64,000 nt of DNA from Pectobacterium polaris (GTDB lineage: Bacteria > Pseudomonadota > Gammaproteobacteria > Enterobacterales > Enterobacteriaceae), in assembly GCF_002307355.1 (NCBI RefSeq), contig NZ_CP017481.1:1488001-1552000 (forward strand), read 5' to 3'. Positions 1 through 9,092 of this stretch are shown here, in pieces. A program made the position numbers and the translations under genes. Below the pieces are notes generated by a model that saw only the letters and a program-made list of their open reading frames with translations, made no database searches and was not told where the DNA came from. Within the stretch, counting starts at the first letter, position 1, and every line of letters begins with the position of its first letter.

Positions 1-1
1 G

Positions 2-1114
2 ACGACCGATATCACGCTGCCATCGCGCTATCTGGTGTTTATGCCCGGCGCATCGCACGTCGGCGTGTCACAGCGGATTGAGAGCGAAGCGGAGCGCGAG
101 CGCTTAAAGAAAACGGTCGCCGAGTATTGTGATGATGACGGTGGTTTCATCATTCGTACCGCTGCGGAAGGCGTCGGTGAAGAAGAGCTCTCGCAGGATG
201 CGGCGTTCCTGAAGCGTCTGTGGGTCAAGGTGATGGAGCGTAAAAAGCGCAACCAGACCAAATGTAAGCTCTACGGTGAAGTGGCGCTTGCTCGGCGGAT
301 TTTGCGTGATTTTGCTGGCGCTGCGCTGGATCGCATTCGGATTGATTCCCGACTGACGTATGAAGCGCTGCTGGAATTTACCGCCGAATACATTCCAGAG
401 ATGACCCGTAAACTCGAACACTACGCGGGTAAACAGCCGATTTTTGACCTGTTTGACGTGGAAAATGAAATCCAGCGTTCGCTGGACAGAAAGGTTGAAC
501 TGAAATCCGGCGGCTATTTGATCATCGATCAGACAGAAGCGATGACGACCGTTGATATCAACACGGGGGCATTCGTTGGCCACCGCAACCTGGATGAAAC
601 CATTTTCAATACCAACACAGAAGCGACGCAGGCGATTGCACGACAGCTGCGTTTGCGTAACCTCGGCGGCATCATCATTATCGATTTCATCGATATGAAT
701 AATGAAGATCACCGTCGGCGTGTGCTGCATTCTTTGGAGCAGGCGCTGAGTAAAGATCGGGTTAAAACCAGTATTAGCGGCTTCTCTCAACTAGGATTAG
801 TGGAGATGACGCGCAAACGCACGCGTGAGAGTATCGAACACGTGCTGTGTCATGAATGCCCGACGTGTAATGGTCGTGGCACGGTGAAGACGGTAGAAAG
901 CGTCTGCTATGAAATCATGCGTGAAATCGTGCGTGTCCACCACGCTTATGACACCGATCGTTTCCTGGTCTATGCCTCACCGGCAGTCGGGGAAGCGCTG
1001 AGAAGTGAAGAATCGCACGCGTTAGCTGAGGTCGAAATTTTCGTCGGCAAACAGGTCAAAGTACAAATCGAACCCCTGTATAGCCAGGAGCAGTTTGACG
1101 TCGTCATGATGTAA
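2..1114 (+). CDS. rng: Ribonuclease G, 5' end outside the window
   Basis: C-terminal 370 residues of RNase G, a single-strand endoribonuclease that matures the 5' end of 16S rRNA and decays some mRNAs. The reading frame is already open at base 2, so the true start and the N-terminal S1 RNA-binding part lie outside. Visible are the catalytic metal site region (DQTEAMTTVDINTG, with a second Asp in IIIIDFIDMNN) and the zinc-link cysteines of CHECPTC. The E. coli protein is about 489 residues, so roughly 120 are missing. yhdP follows after 41 bases, as in other enterobacteria. Identity comes from close resemblance to the E. coli protein. Confidence 0.95.
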   Translation, partial: TTDITLPSRYLVFMPGASHVGVSQRIESEAERERLKKTVAEYCDDDGGFIIRTAAEGVGEEELSQDAAFLKRLWVKVMERKKRNQTKCKLYGEVALARRILRDFAGAALDRIRIDSRLTYEALLEFTAEYIPEMTRKLEHYAGKQPIFDLFDVENEIQRSLDRKVELKSGGYLIIDQTEAMTTVDINTGAFVGHRNLDETIFNTNTEATQAIARQLRLRNLGGIIIIDFIDMNNEDHRRRVLHSLEQALSKDRVKTSISGFSQLGLVEMTRKRTRESIEHVLCHECPTCNGRGTVKTVESVCYEIMREIVRVHHAYDTDRFLVYASPAVGEALRSEESHALAEVEIFVGKQVKVQIEPLYSQEQFDVVMM

Positions 1115-1155
1115 ATTCGTGCGCTCGTCGTCGGCGACGAAAGAAGGAGAAATTA

Positions 1156-4100
1156 GTGAGGCGACTGCCCGGAATACTCATCATCACGGGTGCCACTCTT
1201 GTCGTGATGGTAGCGCTGTTAGTCAGCGGCTTAAGACTGGTGCTGCCACAGCTCGATCACTTCCGGCCACAGCTGGTGGCCTGGGCGCAGTCTGCTGCCG
1301 GTGTTCCGTTAGAAATCGGCTCGATGACGGGACGCTGGGAGTCCTTTGGCCCCACGCTGGAAATTGAAAAGCTTCGCACGTCCCTGCCGGAATCGGACTG
1401 GCAGGTTGAACGCATTACGCTGGCGCTGGATGTATGGCAGTCGCTGCTGCACGGGCGCTGGCAGTTTCGCGATCTCACGTTTCACCAGTTAAAACTGGAT
1501 ATTAATAGCCAATTCACCGGGCAGCAGCAGGATAGCAAACTGATGGAGTCAGGGAAGGTCAGCGATCTTTTCCTGCGCCAGTTTGACCACTTTGACCTGC
1601 GTGATAGCCAGATTACCTTTCTTACCCCTTCCGGTTCCCGCGCGGAACTGAGCATTCCTCAACTGACCTGGCTGAATTCCGAGAAGCGTCACCGGGCGGA
1701 AGGCTTAATCAGTCTGTCGAGTTTTAATGGTCAGCACGGCGTCGTGCAGATGCGTATGGACTTGCACGACGATCAGGGGCTGCTTAGCAACGGCACGTTC
1801 TACTTGCAGGCTGACAATATCGATATGAAGCCCTGGCTCAGCCGCTGGATGAAAAACACGACCGGGCTGGAAAGTGCCGATTTTAGTCTGGCAGCCTGGT
1901 TGAACGTCCGTGACGGCGACATCCACAGCGGTGATGTGTTCCTCAATCACGGAACGGCAGGCTGGGGTGAAGGCAGCGATGCGCATCGCCTGAATGTGGA
2001 TGACATGACGCTGCACGTCAGCCGTCAGGAAAATGGCTGGCAGGTGGATGTGCCTGAGTTGAATCTGGCAACGGATGGCGTCGCCTGGCCGAAAGGTCGG
2101 CTCTCCGCGCTCTGGCTGCCAAAGAATGAACACATGTTAGGGCCCGATCGGCAGGAAGAGCTACGCGTTCGAGCCAGCAACGTGGCATTGGCGCGGGTAA
2201 GCACGCTGCTTCCGCTGCTGTCCGGCACGACGCCAGAATTGAAAGCGCGCTGGGATGAACTGCAACCGACGGGTACGCTGAATACCGTTGCCGTCGATAT
2301 CCCTCTGCAACAGCCTGAGCGAAGCCGCTTTCAGGCCAACTGGCAGGATGTGAGCTGGAAGCAGTGGAAATTACTGCCGGGCGTCGATCATTTCTCTGGT
2401 TCTGCCCGCGGCAGCGTAGAGCGTGGTCAGGTCAGCATCGCGTTAAAGCAGAGCACGTTGCCCTATGTTGATATGTTTCGCGCGCCGCTGGAAATCAAGC
2501 AGGCCAGCGGCACGATTGACTGGCGTAATGATGCCACAGGTCTGGCGCTCTGGAGCCACGGGCTGGACGTGCAGGCCAAATCGCTATGGGCTAACGGCGA
2601 TTTCCGCTATGAACAGCCCGCTAAGCAGGAGCCGAAACTGGATATTCTGGCAGGCATTCGGCTGACCGATGCGGCGGATGCCTGGCGCTATTATCCTGAA
2701 CTGTTTATGGGCACTGAGCTGGTGGACTATCTGAGCGGCGCGCTGAAAGGCGGCCGTGTCGATAACGCCACACTGATCTTTGCTGGCAATCCGCAGCATT
2801 TCCCGTATACGCATAACGAAGGCCAGTTTGAAGTCTGGGTGCCGGTTAAAGAGGCCACCTTCGAATTTCAGCCGGGCTGGCCTGCGCTGACGCCGCTGGA
2901 TATCAATCTGGATTTTGCCAACAACGGCCTGTGGATGTTTGCGCCGCAAGTCTGGCTGGGCAAGGTGGAAGGCAAAAACATTAGCGCGGTCATTCCCGAT
3001 TATGAAAAAGAGATGCTGCTGGTCGATGGCGAACTGGACGGTCCGGGGCCTGAAGTGGGGAACTATTTTCATCAGACGCCGCTGAAATCCTCGCTGGGTA
3101 CGGCGCTGGATGAGCTGAAAATTGGCGGGCCGGTGAAAGGCACACTGCATCTGGATATTCCGCTTGCCGGCGACGACGTCCGCGCCAGTGGTGATATCGC
3201 GCTGAACAATAACAGCCTCTATATCAAGCCGCTGGATACCACGATTAAGAATCTGACCGGTAAGTTCCGCTATGAAAACGGCAACTTACGCAGTGACACG
3301 CTTCAGGCGAACTGGATGAATCAGCCGATAGCCGTCAATTTCACGACGGAAGAGCAAGCGAAGGCTTTTCTGGTGAATGTTGGCTTGCAGGGCGACTGGC
3401 AGCCTGCGCTCTTGCCCGGTTTACCGGCGTCGGCCAGCAAAGCCCTGTCCGGCACGGCTGGCTGGAAGAGTACCGTGGCCGTCAACCTGCCGCATTATGG
3501 TAAAACAACGTATGATGTTGATGTACAGGCTGATTTAAATAAACTAAGTAGTCACTTACCTAACCCGCTAAGTAAACCTGCTGGCGAGAGCCTGCCGCTG
3601 GAGGTAAAAGCCAGCGGCGACCTGAATGGTTTCGCGATGCAGGGACTGTTGGGCAAAGATAACCACTTCAATAGCCAATGGCTGCTGAAAGGCGACACGG
3701 TGACACTGGCGCGGGCAAGCTGGCAAAACGGGGCAACGGTGGCGCCTGCATTGCCAGAAGACTCCTCGCTGGTGCTCGATCTTCCGCCACTGGATGCTGA
3801 AAGCTGGCTGGGGCTTCTGCCTGCGCTGCGTGCTTCGGCACCGGTGGAAGGGAAAAAGGCGCACAGTACGCTTCGTTTTCCAGAAGCTGTGACGCTGCGG
3901 ACGCCTGAACTACAGCTGCTGGGGCAGCAGTGGCACGATCTAGAAATCACGCGTAAAAATACGCTTGCTGGCAGTGAAGTGCAGGCAAAAGGGCGCGAAA
4001 TTGACGGAACGGTTGAGATACCCAATCGCGGCATGTGGCGCAGCGACATCAATTATCTCTACTACAATCCTCAGTGGAAAGGGAATGAAGCGACCAACCC

Positions 4101-4986
4101 GGTGGCATTAGCAGAGAAAAAATCACCGTTGAATGACCCGAGCATCAGCTTTGAAGACTGGCCGTCTCTGGCGGTTAACTGTCGCCAGTGCTGGATTGTC
4201 GGGCAGAATATGGGACGTATTCAGGGGACGCTGCTGCCAGAAAAGGAAAAATTAACGCTGGCAGACGGTATGATTGATACGGGTAAAGCCCGTCTGACGG
4301 TAAACGGTTCCTGGCAGGAAAACGCGGAAGGCGTGCGGACGGCGCTAAAAGGCCGTCTGACAGGTGATAGCCTGGAGCAGAACGCTAACTGGTTTGGCGT
4401 TGATTCACCGCTTAAAGCTGGTTCTTTCGATGTGGACTACGATCTGTACTGGCGTGGTACGCCTTGGGCGCCGGATATTGCCAGCCTGAGCGGAATATTG
4501 CACACGCGCATTGGTAAAGGTGAAATTGCCGAAGTGGGCGCGGGTCAGGCTGGTCAATTGCTGCGTTTATTGAGCTTTGATGCGCTGATGCGTAAGCTGC
4601 GGTTCGATTTTAGTGATACGTTTGGCCGTGGATTTTACTTCGACTCGATTCGCAACACGGCATGGATTAAAGACGGCGTGTTGCATACTGATGATATGTT
4701 GGTCGACGGTCTGGAGGCCGATATCGCGATAAAAGGCGATCTCGACCTCGCTAAGCGACAGGTCAATATGGAAGCGGTTATCGCCCCGGAACTTTCCGCG
4801 ACTGTGGGGGTGGCGACTGCATTTGCCGTTAACCCGGTTGTCGGGGCCGCGGTGTTTGCTGCCAGTAAAGTGCTGGCACCGCTATGGAACAAGATTTCGC
4901 TGATTCGCTACCAGATTTCCGGTAGCCTCGATCAGCCGAAGATTCAGGAAGTGCTGCGTGAGCCGAACAAGAAGAAAGGCGAATAA
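1156..4986 (+). CDS. yhdP: YhdP, AsmA-like envelope lipid-transport protein
   Basis: A 1276-residue AsmA-superfamily protein with one N-terminal membrane segment (about residues 7-28) and a long periplasmic part. In E. coli, YhdP, TamB and YdbH together move phospholipids from the inner to the outer membrane, and YhdP also affects cyclic enterobacterial common antigen. The length matches the family (about 1266 in E. coli). The C-terminal AsmA-like domain includes a GVATAFAVNPVVGAAVFAAS stretch. The start is GTG with a good AAGGAG site a few bases upstream. It sits between rng and tldD as in E. coli and may be cotranscribed with rng. Confidence 0.93.
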   Translation: MRRLPGILIITGATLVVMVALLVSGLRLVLPQLDHFRPQLVAWAQSAAGVPLEIGSMTGRWESFGPTLEIEKLRTSLPESDWQVERITLALDVWQSLLHGRWQFRDLTFHQLKLDINSQFTGQQQDSKLMESGKVSDLFLRQFDHFDLRDSQITFLTPSGSRAELSIPQLTWLNSEKRHRAEGLISLSSFNGQHGVVQMRMDLHDDQGLLSNGTFYLQADNIDMKPWLSRWMKNTTGLESADFSLAAWLNVRDGDIHSGDVFLNHGTAGWGEGSDAHRLNVDDMTLHVSRQENGWQVDVPELNLATDGVAWPKGRLSALWLPKNEHMLGPDRQEELRVRASNVALARVSTLLPLLSGTTPELKARWDELQPTGTLNTVAVDIPLQQPERSRFQANWQDVSWKQWKLLPGVDHFSGSARGSVERGQVSIALKQSTLPYVDMFRAPLEIKQASGTIDWRNDATGLALWSHGLDVQAKSLWANGDFRYEQPAKQEPKLDILAGIRLTDAADAWRYYPELFMGTELVDYLSGALKGGRVDNATLIFAGNPQHFPYTHNEGQFEVWVPVKEATFEFQPGWPALTPLDINLDFANNGLWMFAPQVWLGKVEGKNISAVIPDYEKEMLLVDGELDGPGPEVGNYFHQTPLKSSLGTALDELKIGGPVKGTLHLDIPLAGDDVRASGDIALNNNSLYIKPLDTTIKNLTGKFRYENGNLRSDTLQANWMNQPIAVNFTTEEQAKAFLVNVGLQGDWQPALLPGLPASASKALSGTAGWKSTVAVNLPHYGKTTYDVDVQADLNKLSSHLPNPLSKPAGESLPLEVKASGDLNGFAMQGLLGKDNHFNSQWLLKGDTVTLARASWQNGATVAPALPEDSSLVLDLPPLDAESWLGLLPALRASAPVEGKKAHSTLRFPEAVTLRTPELQLLGQQWHDLEITRKNTLAGSEVQAKGREIDGTVEIPNRGMWRSDINYLYYNPQWKGNEATNPVALAEKKSPLNDPSISFEDWPSLAVNCRQCWIVGQNMGRIQGTLLPEKEKLTLADGMIDTGKARLTVNGSWQENAEGVRTALKGRLTGDSLEQNANWFGVDSPLKAGSFDVDYDLYWRGTPWAPDIASLSGILHTRIGKGEIAEVGAGQAGQLLRLLSFDALMRKLRFDFSDTFGRGFYFDSIRNTAWIKDGVLHTDDMLVDGLEADIAIKGDLDLAKRQVNMEAVIAPELSATVGVATAFAVNPVVGAAVFAASKVLAPLWNKISLIRYQISGSLDQPKIQEVLREPNKKKGE

Positions 4987-5042
4987 TGCCGTTAGGGCAG
5001 CGCAGTGTACTCAGCCGATTATCTGATAAAGAGTGAAAAACT

Positions 5043-6488
5043 ATGAACCTTTCTTTTGTCAGTGAGCAGTTACTCACCGCCAACAAATTGAATCTTGACG
5101 ACCTTGCCGCTGTGCTGGGGTCGCTTAATGAGCGTCGACTGGACTATGCCGATCTCTATTTCCAGTCCAGCTACCATGAGTCTTGGGTGCTGGAAGATCG
5201 CATCATTAAAGACGGTTCTTACAATATCGATCAGGGCGTGGGTATCCGTGCGATTGACGGTGAAAAGACCGGGTTTGCTTATGCCGATCAGATCACGCTG
5301 AACGCATTGCATCAGAGCGCGCAGGCTGCACGCAGCATTGTGCGGGAACAGGGCACAGGGACTGCGCACACGCTGGGAGCGGTATCGCATCATGCACTTT
5401 ATCCAACGTTGAACCCGCTGGATAGCCTGACGCGTGAGGATAAAATTGCGTTGTTGCAGCGTGCCGACACGGTCGCACGTGCCGCAGATGCGCGCGTACA
5501 GGAAGTGTCTGCCAGTCTGACCGGCGTGTATGAGCTGGTGCTGGTGGCGGCAACAGATGGCACGCTGGCGGCGGATGTGCGCCCGCTGGTTCGTCTGTCG
5601 ATCAGCGTGCTGGTCGAATCTGAGGGCAAACGTGAACGTGGTTCCAGCGGCGGCGGTATGCGTGGCGGCTATGACTATTTCTGGGAAGTCGCTGACGGCG
5701 AAGCACGCGTCGACGCCTGGGCGAAAGAAGCCGTGCGGATGGCGCTGGTTAACCTGTCGGCGGTGGCCGCCCCTGCCGGGCCGATGCCTGTGGTATTGGG
5801 GGCTGGCTGGCCGGGTGTACTGCTGCATGAAGCGGTTGGTCATGGTCTGGAAGGCGATTTTAACCGTCGCGGTACGTCAGTATTCAGCGGGCAGATGGGG
5901 AAACTCGTTGCGTCAGAGTTGTGTACGGTGGTGGATGACGGCACGCTGACCGGGCGTCGTGGTTCGCTCTCGATGGATGATGAGGGCGTTCCGGGGCAAT
6001 ACAATGTCCTGATCGAAAACGGTATTCTGAAAGGCTACATGCAGGACAAGATGAATGCTCGTCTGATGGGCGTTGCGCCAACGGGCAACGGTCGCCGCGA
6101 ATCTTATGCGCATCTGCCGATGCCGCGCATGACGAACACCTACATGCTGGCTGGGAAATCCACGCCGGAAGAGATTATCTCCAGCGTTGAATACGGCCTG
6201 TATGCGCCAAACTTTGGCGGCGGTCAGGTCGATATCACTTCTGGCAAGTTTGTCTTCTCGACATCCGAAGCATACCTGATCGAAAAAGGCCGTATCACTA
6301 CGCCAGTCAAAGGCGCCACGCTGATTGGCTCCGGCATTGAGGCGATGCAGCAGATCTCTATGGTCGGCAACGATCTGGCGCTGGATAACGGCGTCGGCGT
6401 GTGCGGCAAAGAAGGGCAAAGTCTGCCTGTCGGCGTGGGTCAGCCTACGCTGAAGCTGGAAAGCCTAACCGTCGGCGGCACCGCGTAA
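5043..6488 (+). CDS. tldD: TldD metalloprotease subunit
   Basis: A 481-residue TldD, partner of PmbA (TldE), which is also in this window at 14626-15966. The heterodimer degrades unfolded peptides; it processes microcin B17 and helps degrade the CcdA antitoxin. The zinc site HEAVGH is at residues 262-267 (His262, Glu263, His266), as in the E. coli enzyme. The gene lies 56 bases after yhdP and is followed by a strong rho-independent terminator, so it ends the rng-yhdP-tldD block. Start chosen at the ATG giving [11 protein letters not shown], the family N-terminus. Confidence 0.97.
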   Translation: MNLSFVSEQLLTANKLNLDDLAAVLGSLNERRLDYADLYFQSSYHESWVLEDRIIKDGSYNIDQGVGIRAIDGEKTGFAYADQITLNALHQSAQAARSIVREQGTGTAHTLGAVSHHALYPTLNPLDSLTREDKIALLQRADTVARAADARVQEVSASLTGVYELVLVAATDGTLAADVRPLVRLSISVLVESEGKRERGSSGGGMRGGYDYFWEVADGEARVDAWAKEAVRMALVNLSAVAAPAGPMPVVLGAGWPGVLLHEAVGHGLEGDFNRRGTSVFSGQMGKLVASELCTVVDDGTLTGRRGSLSMDDEGVPGQYNVLIENGILKGYMQDKMNARLMGVAPTGNGRRESYAHLPMPRMTNTYMLAGKSTPEEIISSVEYGLYAPNFGGGQVDITSGKFVFSTSEAYLIEKGRITTPVKGATLIGSGIEAMQQISMVGNDLALDNGVGVCGKEGQSLPVGVGQPTLKLESLTVGGTA

Positions 6489-6518
6489 TTCGTGCTGATA
6501 CCCTGAGTTCCCTTTAAG

Positions 6519-6546
6519 ACCGCGCTTTATGAGCGCGGTTTTTTTA
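6519..6546 (+). terminator. Rho-independent terminator after tldD
   Basis: 8-bp G+C-rich arms (ACCGCGCT / AGCGCGGT) around a 5-base loop, followed by seven T residues. It sits 30 bases past the tldD stop. Confidence 0.93.
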
Positions 6547-6563
6547 TGTAGCGGAGCACACAA

Positions 6564-7157
6564 TCAGGACACAGCGGCAATAATCGATTTGAGCTGCTTG
6601 ATGTGTATTTCATCCCGCTGAACCAAAACGTCTTCTTTAATCTTGAGAACAATGCCTTTTAACAGGTCTGTTGTGCTGGAGATGTTTGTCGTGGTTTTTA
6701 GTACATCAATATCTGTCGCGACATGCCGACCTTTAAGCGAAAGACGTTTCTCGGATTTTCCTTTTGCCAAATCACTTTGTAGAAAACGCGGGATATCTTT
6801 TGCCGCTGCGTGGTCAGCCGCCAGTGTGTGCAGATAATATTTCATCAGCGTGGGAATAAAATCGGGTTCCCCACCTAATTCACAACTTGCCAGATTCAGG
6901 ATATCTATCATGTGTGCGGGCACTCGACTTTCCAGCGCTTTACGCTGCACATCCAGTGCTTTCTTAATCATGGGCGTAGACTGATGAGGGATGATGGCAA
7001 CATTTCCGCAGCGTTCGCAAACGCCAACCAAAGCTTGTCTCACCACACCGCTCTTATCGCTGAACGGGACGTCTTTAAGCTGAAACGTCGCGGTTTCAAG
7101 TGACTGGCATGTGTTACAGAGAGCGGCCTGTGTATCGCCGACTTTGAAAATTTTCAT
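6564..7157 (-). CDS. Candidate zinc-ribbon antitoxin of an MqsA-like pair
   Basis: A 197-residue protein of unproven function. Residues 14-17 (CNTC) and 47-50 (CERC) form a CxxC...CxxC zinc ribbon like the N-terminus of MqsA-type antitoxins, followed by IPHQSTPMIKKAL. The rest does not look like the MqsA helix-turn-helix domain. Instead two stretches (about 77-112, starting ESRVPAHMIDIL, and 136-178, RLSLKG...ISSTTDLLKG) look like ribbon-helix-helix units; this is inference from residue pattern only. It lies 9 bases downstream of the 98-residue partner on the same strand, the toxin-first order of mqsRA. A GAGG site lies about 7 bases before the ATG. Confidence 0.6.
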   Translation of the reverse strand: MKIFKVGDTQAALCNTCQSLETATFQLKDVPFSDKSGVVRQALVGVCERCGNVAIIPHQSTPMIKKALDVQRKALESRVPAHMIDILNLASCELGGEPDFIPTLMKYYLHTLAADHAAAKDIPRFLQSDLAKGKSEKRLSLKGRHVATDIDVLKTTTNISSTTDLLKGIVLKIKEDVLVQRDEIHIKQLKSIIAAVS

Positions 7158-7166
7158 GTCATCGCC

Positions 7167-7463
7167 TCAATGGTGGACGCTAATAAAGACACAATCCGGC
7201 TCGGTAAAATACCATTTGATATACCACGGTATTCCCCGATGGCTGCAACGGATGATATGAACATCAATATGCGCTGCAAAATGATGGGGTGAAGAGGAGT
7301 AGGATGGCCCGGCAGATTGATAAATAATATCACTGAGTTCTGTTATTGATGTTTGTCCGGTTACCAGCAAATTCTTCGTGCTGATATTCCCTCTGGCTTC
7401 ATGCAGCACATTACCTGACTGCAAACAGACAATAAGCTGCTTTTTGGCATCCTTGAATCCCAT
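7167..7463 (-). CDS. Candidate MqsR/RelE-like toxin
   Basis: A small 98-residue protein. The layout is roughly that of MqsR-type mRNA interferases: an N-terminal helix with a lysine pair (KDAKKQLIVCLQSGNV), a short central helix (ITELSDIIYQ), then three predicted strands ending YIKWYF (81-86) and VFISVH (92-97). This recalls the VYLKI...LIVSF ending of MqsR. Similarity is weak and by eye, so the family is a guess. An AGGTGA site precedes the ATG, and a perfect 8+8 bp palindrome lies 15-32 bases upstream. The pair is absent between tldD and the aae genes in E. coli, which suggests an inserted module. Confidence 0.5.
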   Translation of the reverse strand: MGFKDAKKQLIVCLQSGNVLHEARGNISTKNLLVTGQTSITELSDIIYQSAGPSYSSSPHHFAAHIDVHIIRCSHRGIPWYIKWYFTEPDCVFISVHH

Positions 7464-7477
7464 CTTTCACCTATATT

Positions 7478-7495
7478 GTACGAATTTATTCGTAC
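7478..7495. promoter_or_regulatory. Palindromic candidate operator of the toxin-antitoxin-like pair
   Basis: A perfect inverted repeat, GTACGAAT-TT-ATTCGTAC, placed 15-32 bases upstream of the toxin-like start. Antitoxins of this general type repress their own operon through such palindromes. No factor is known to bind this site; the role is inferred from symmetry and position. Confidence 0.55.
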
Positions 7496-7613
7496 GTTAT
7501 CCATGTGATTTTACTTTCCTGAACGAAAGAAGAGATATAGCGCAAGGATGGTGGGATCGGGATGTGTTTTGTATGAAAGAGGGAAGCGCTTCGCGTTTTC
7601 CTCTTTGCAAAAC

Positions 7614-8549
7614 CTACTTTTTTTCCTCGCTATGATTCTGCCGATAACCCTGATACGTCAAAGCGACGTTTTTGAAGTATTCCGTCATGTAGTTAATGCA
7701 GACTTGTACTTTCAGCGGCAGGTTGTCTTTGCGGGTGTAGAGCGCGTAGACCGGGCGCGGGTCGGAGTGGTAGCGGTTGAACAGAATCTCGATTTCGCCG
7801 CGATTGATTTCATCCACAACCCACATAAGCGGAATGTACGCGATGCCCGCGCCAGTCTTGAGCCAGCGCACCAGCGTTTGTGGGTCGTTAGTGACAAAGC
7901 GCCCTTGTGGTGTGACGCGGGTCGAAATGCCTTCTGGGGCGATCAGCTCGAATTCGCTGTCAGGACGTACGCTGTATTCAAGCCAGGAAAAATTCACCAT
8001 ATCTGCCGGTTTATCCGGCGTGCCGTGCTGTGCCAGATAGCTTTTTGCAGCACAGACGACCATCGGCATCGAGCCTAATCGTTTCGAGAACAGGCTGGAA
8101 TCCTGTAGTGCACCGACGCGGATAACGATATCCAGCCCGTCTGCAATCAGATCGGGAGCGGGAATCCCGGTGACCAGATTGACGGATAAACCGGGATATT
8201 CCTTCAGCATCGCGGCAGTCATGGTGGACAACACATTCTGCGCCATCGTGGAAGAACTGCCGATGCGCAGCGTGCCGATCGGCGTGTTGTTGAAGGCGTA
8301 AAGCTGCTCATGGACCTCATGCGCTTCATGCAGCATGCGGCGACAGCCGTGGTAGTAAATTTTTCCCGCTTCCGTCAAACCAATGCTGCGCGTACTGCGA
8401 TTAAGCAGCTTAATCTGTAGCTCATCTTCAAGCTTGGTAACGGTCTGGCTGACGGCGGATACGCTCATCTGTAACTGACGGGCCGCGGCGGTAAAAGAAC
8501 CAAATTCCACCACGCGGGCAAACACCGACATACTCTTTAGTCTTTCCAT
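7614..8549 (-). CDS. aaeR: LysR-family regulator AaeR
   Basis: A 311-residue LysR-type regulator. The winged helix-turn-helix spans residues 1-60 (MERLKSMSVFARVVEFGSF...), followed by a substrate-binding-like domain to about 295. It is divergent from aaeXAB, 332 bases away. In E. coli AaeR activates aaeXAB in response to hydroxylated aromatic acids such as p-hydroxybenzoate, and sequence and context both match. A CRP-like site lies 17 bases upstream of the start. Substrates in a plant pathogen could include plant phenolic acids (inference). Confidence 0.92.
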   Translation of the reverse strand: MERLKSMSVFARVVEFGSFTAAARQLQMSVSAVSQTVTKLEDELQIKLLNRSTRSIGLTEAGKIYYHGCRRMLHEAHEVHEQLYAFNNTPIGTLRIGSSSTMAQNVLSTMTAAMLKEYPGLSVNLVTGIPAPDLIADGLDIVIRVGALQDSSLFSKRLGSMPMVVCAAKSYLAQHGTPDKPADMVNFSWLEYSVRPDSEFELIAPEGISTRVTPQGRFVTNDPQTLVRWLKTGAGIAYIPLMWVVDEINRGEIEILFNRYHSDPRPVYALYTRKDNLPLKVQVCINYMTEYFKNVALTYQGYRQNHSEEKK

Positions 8550-8881
8550 TATTCACTCTGGCTTAAAAGTGATTTAGATCACGCTATGTAGATAAGGTGA
8601 TAATAAGCATCCATAATATAGCCTATCCGGTGGTTCTGGGCAGAACAGAGCCATTCAATGATTGTGTTTATTTACCCAATTAGAGTAATACGCTGATTTC
8701 CCATCGTTAGTCAGCCCCTGCTGACATCGCTATTCATCAGTTTAACGCTATCCCATCCGTTGGCTACCCGCCCGCGGGATGAGGCTCTGTTGTCGGTGCT
8801 GAAAGGCCGCCAGACGATATAATTTACCACCCGGTAGCGCACCTGCTCGTTACCGCTCTCTAATAGAAAAAGGAAAAGAGG
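8550..8881. promoter_or_regulatory. aaeR-aaeX divergent intergenic region
   Basis: 332 bases between the divergent starts of aaeR and aaeX. It must hold both promoters and the AaeR site, but I could not place those by eye. The one clear element is a CRP-like site at 8568-8583. An AGGAAAAGAG ribosome-binding site precedes aaeX. No open frame here resembles a gene. Confidence 0.6.
8566..8585. promoter_or_regulatory. CRP-like site upstream of aaeR
   Basis: AGTGA-TTTAGA-TCACG at 8568-8583 has the spacing and 8 of 10 core positions of the CRP consensus TGTGA-N6-TCACA. It is only 17 bases from the aaeR start codon, so it could act as a repressor site for aaeR or a distal site for aaeX. Confidence 0.5.
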
Positions 8882-9085
8882 ATGAGTTCACTCCCGGTTA
8901 TGGTGCTGTTCGGGCTGTCATTTCCCCCCGTATTTTTTGTCTTGCTGGTATCGCTGACCCTGTTTTTTGTCGTGAATCGCCTGCTGCAACCGACGGGGAT
9001 CTATGACTTCGTCTGGCATCCTGCGCTGTTTAACAGCGCGCTGTTCTGCTGTCTGTTTTATTTATTGTTCCGTTACGGTCTGTGA
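8882..9085 (+). CDS. aaeX: AaeX small membrane protein
   Basis: A 67-residue hydrophobic protein with two predicted membrane segments (about 7-30 and 46-64), matching AaeX in length and position as first gene of the aaeXAB efflux operon. AaeX has no established biochemical role. The start is ATG after a good AGGAAAAGAG site. The stop lies 7 bases before the chosen aaeA start. Confidence 0.9.
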   Translation: MSSLPVMVLFGLSFPPVFFVLLVSLTLFFVVNRLLQPTGIYDFVWHPALFNSALFCCLFYLLFRYGL

Positions 9086-9092
9086 GGTGTCT

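Noticed and set aside
9003..9092. Longer aaeA start at 9003
   Set aside because: It overlaps most of aaeX in another frame, adds Cys-rich residues unlike AaeA, and lacks a ribosome-binding site.
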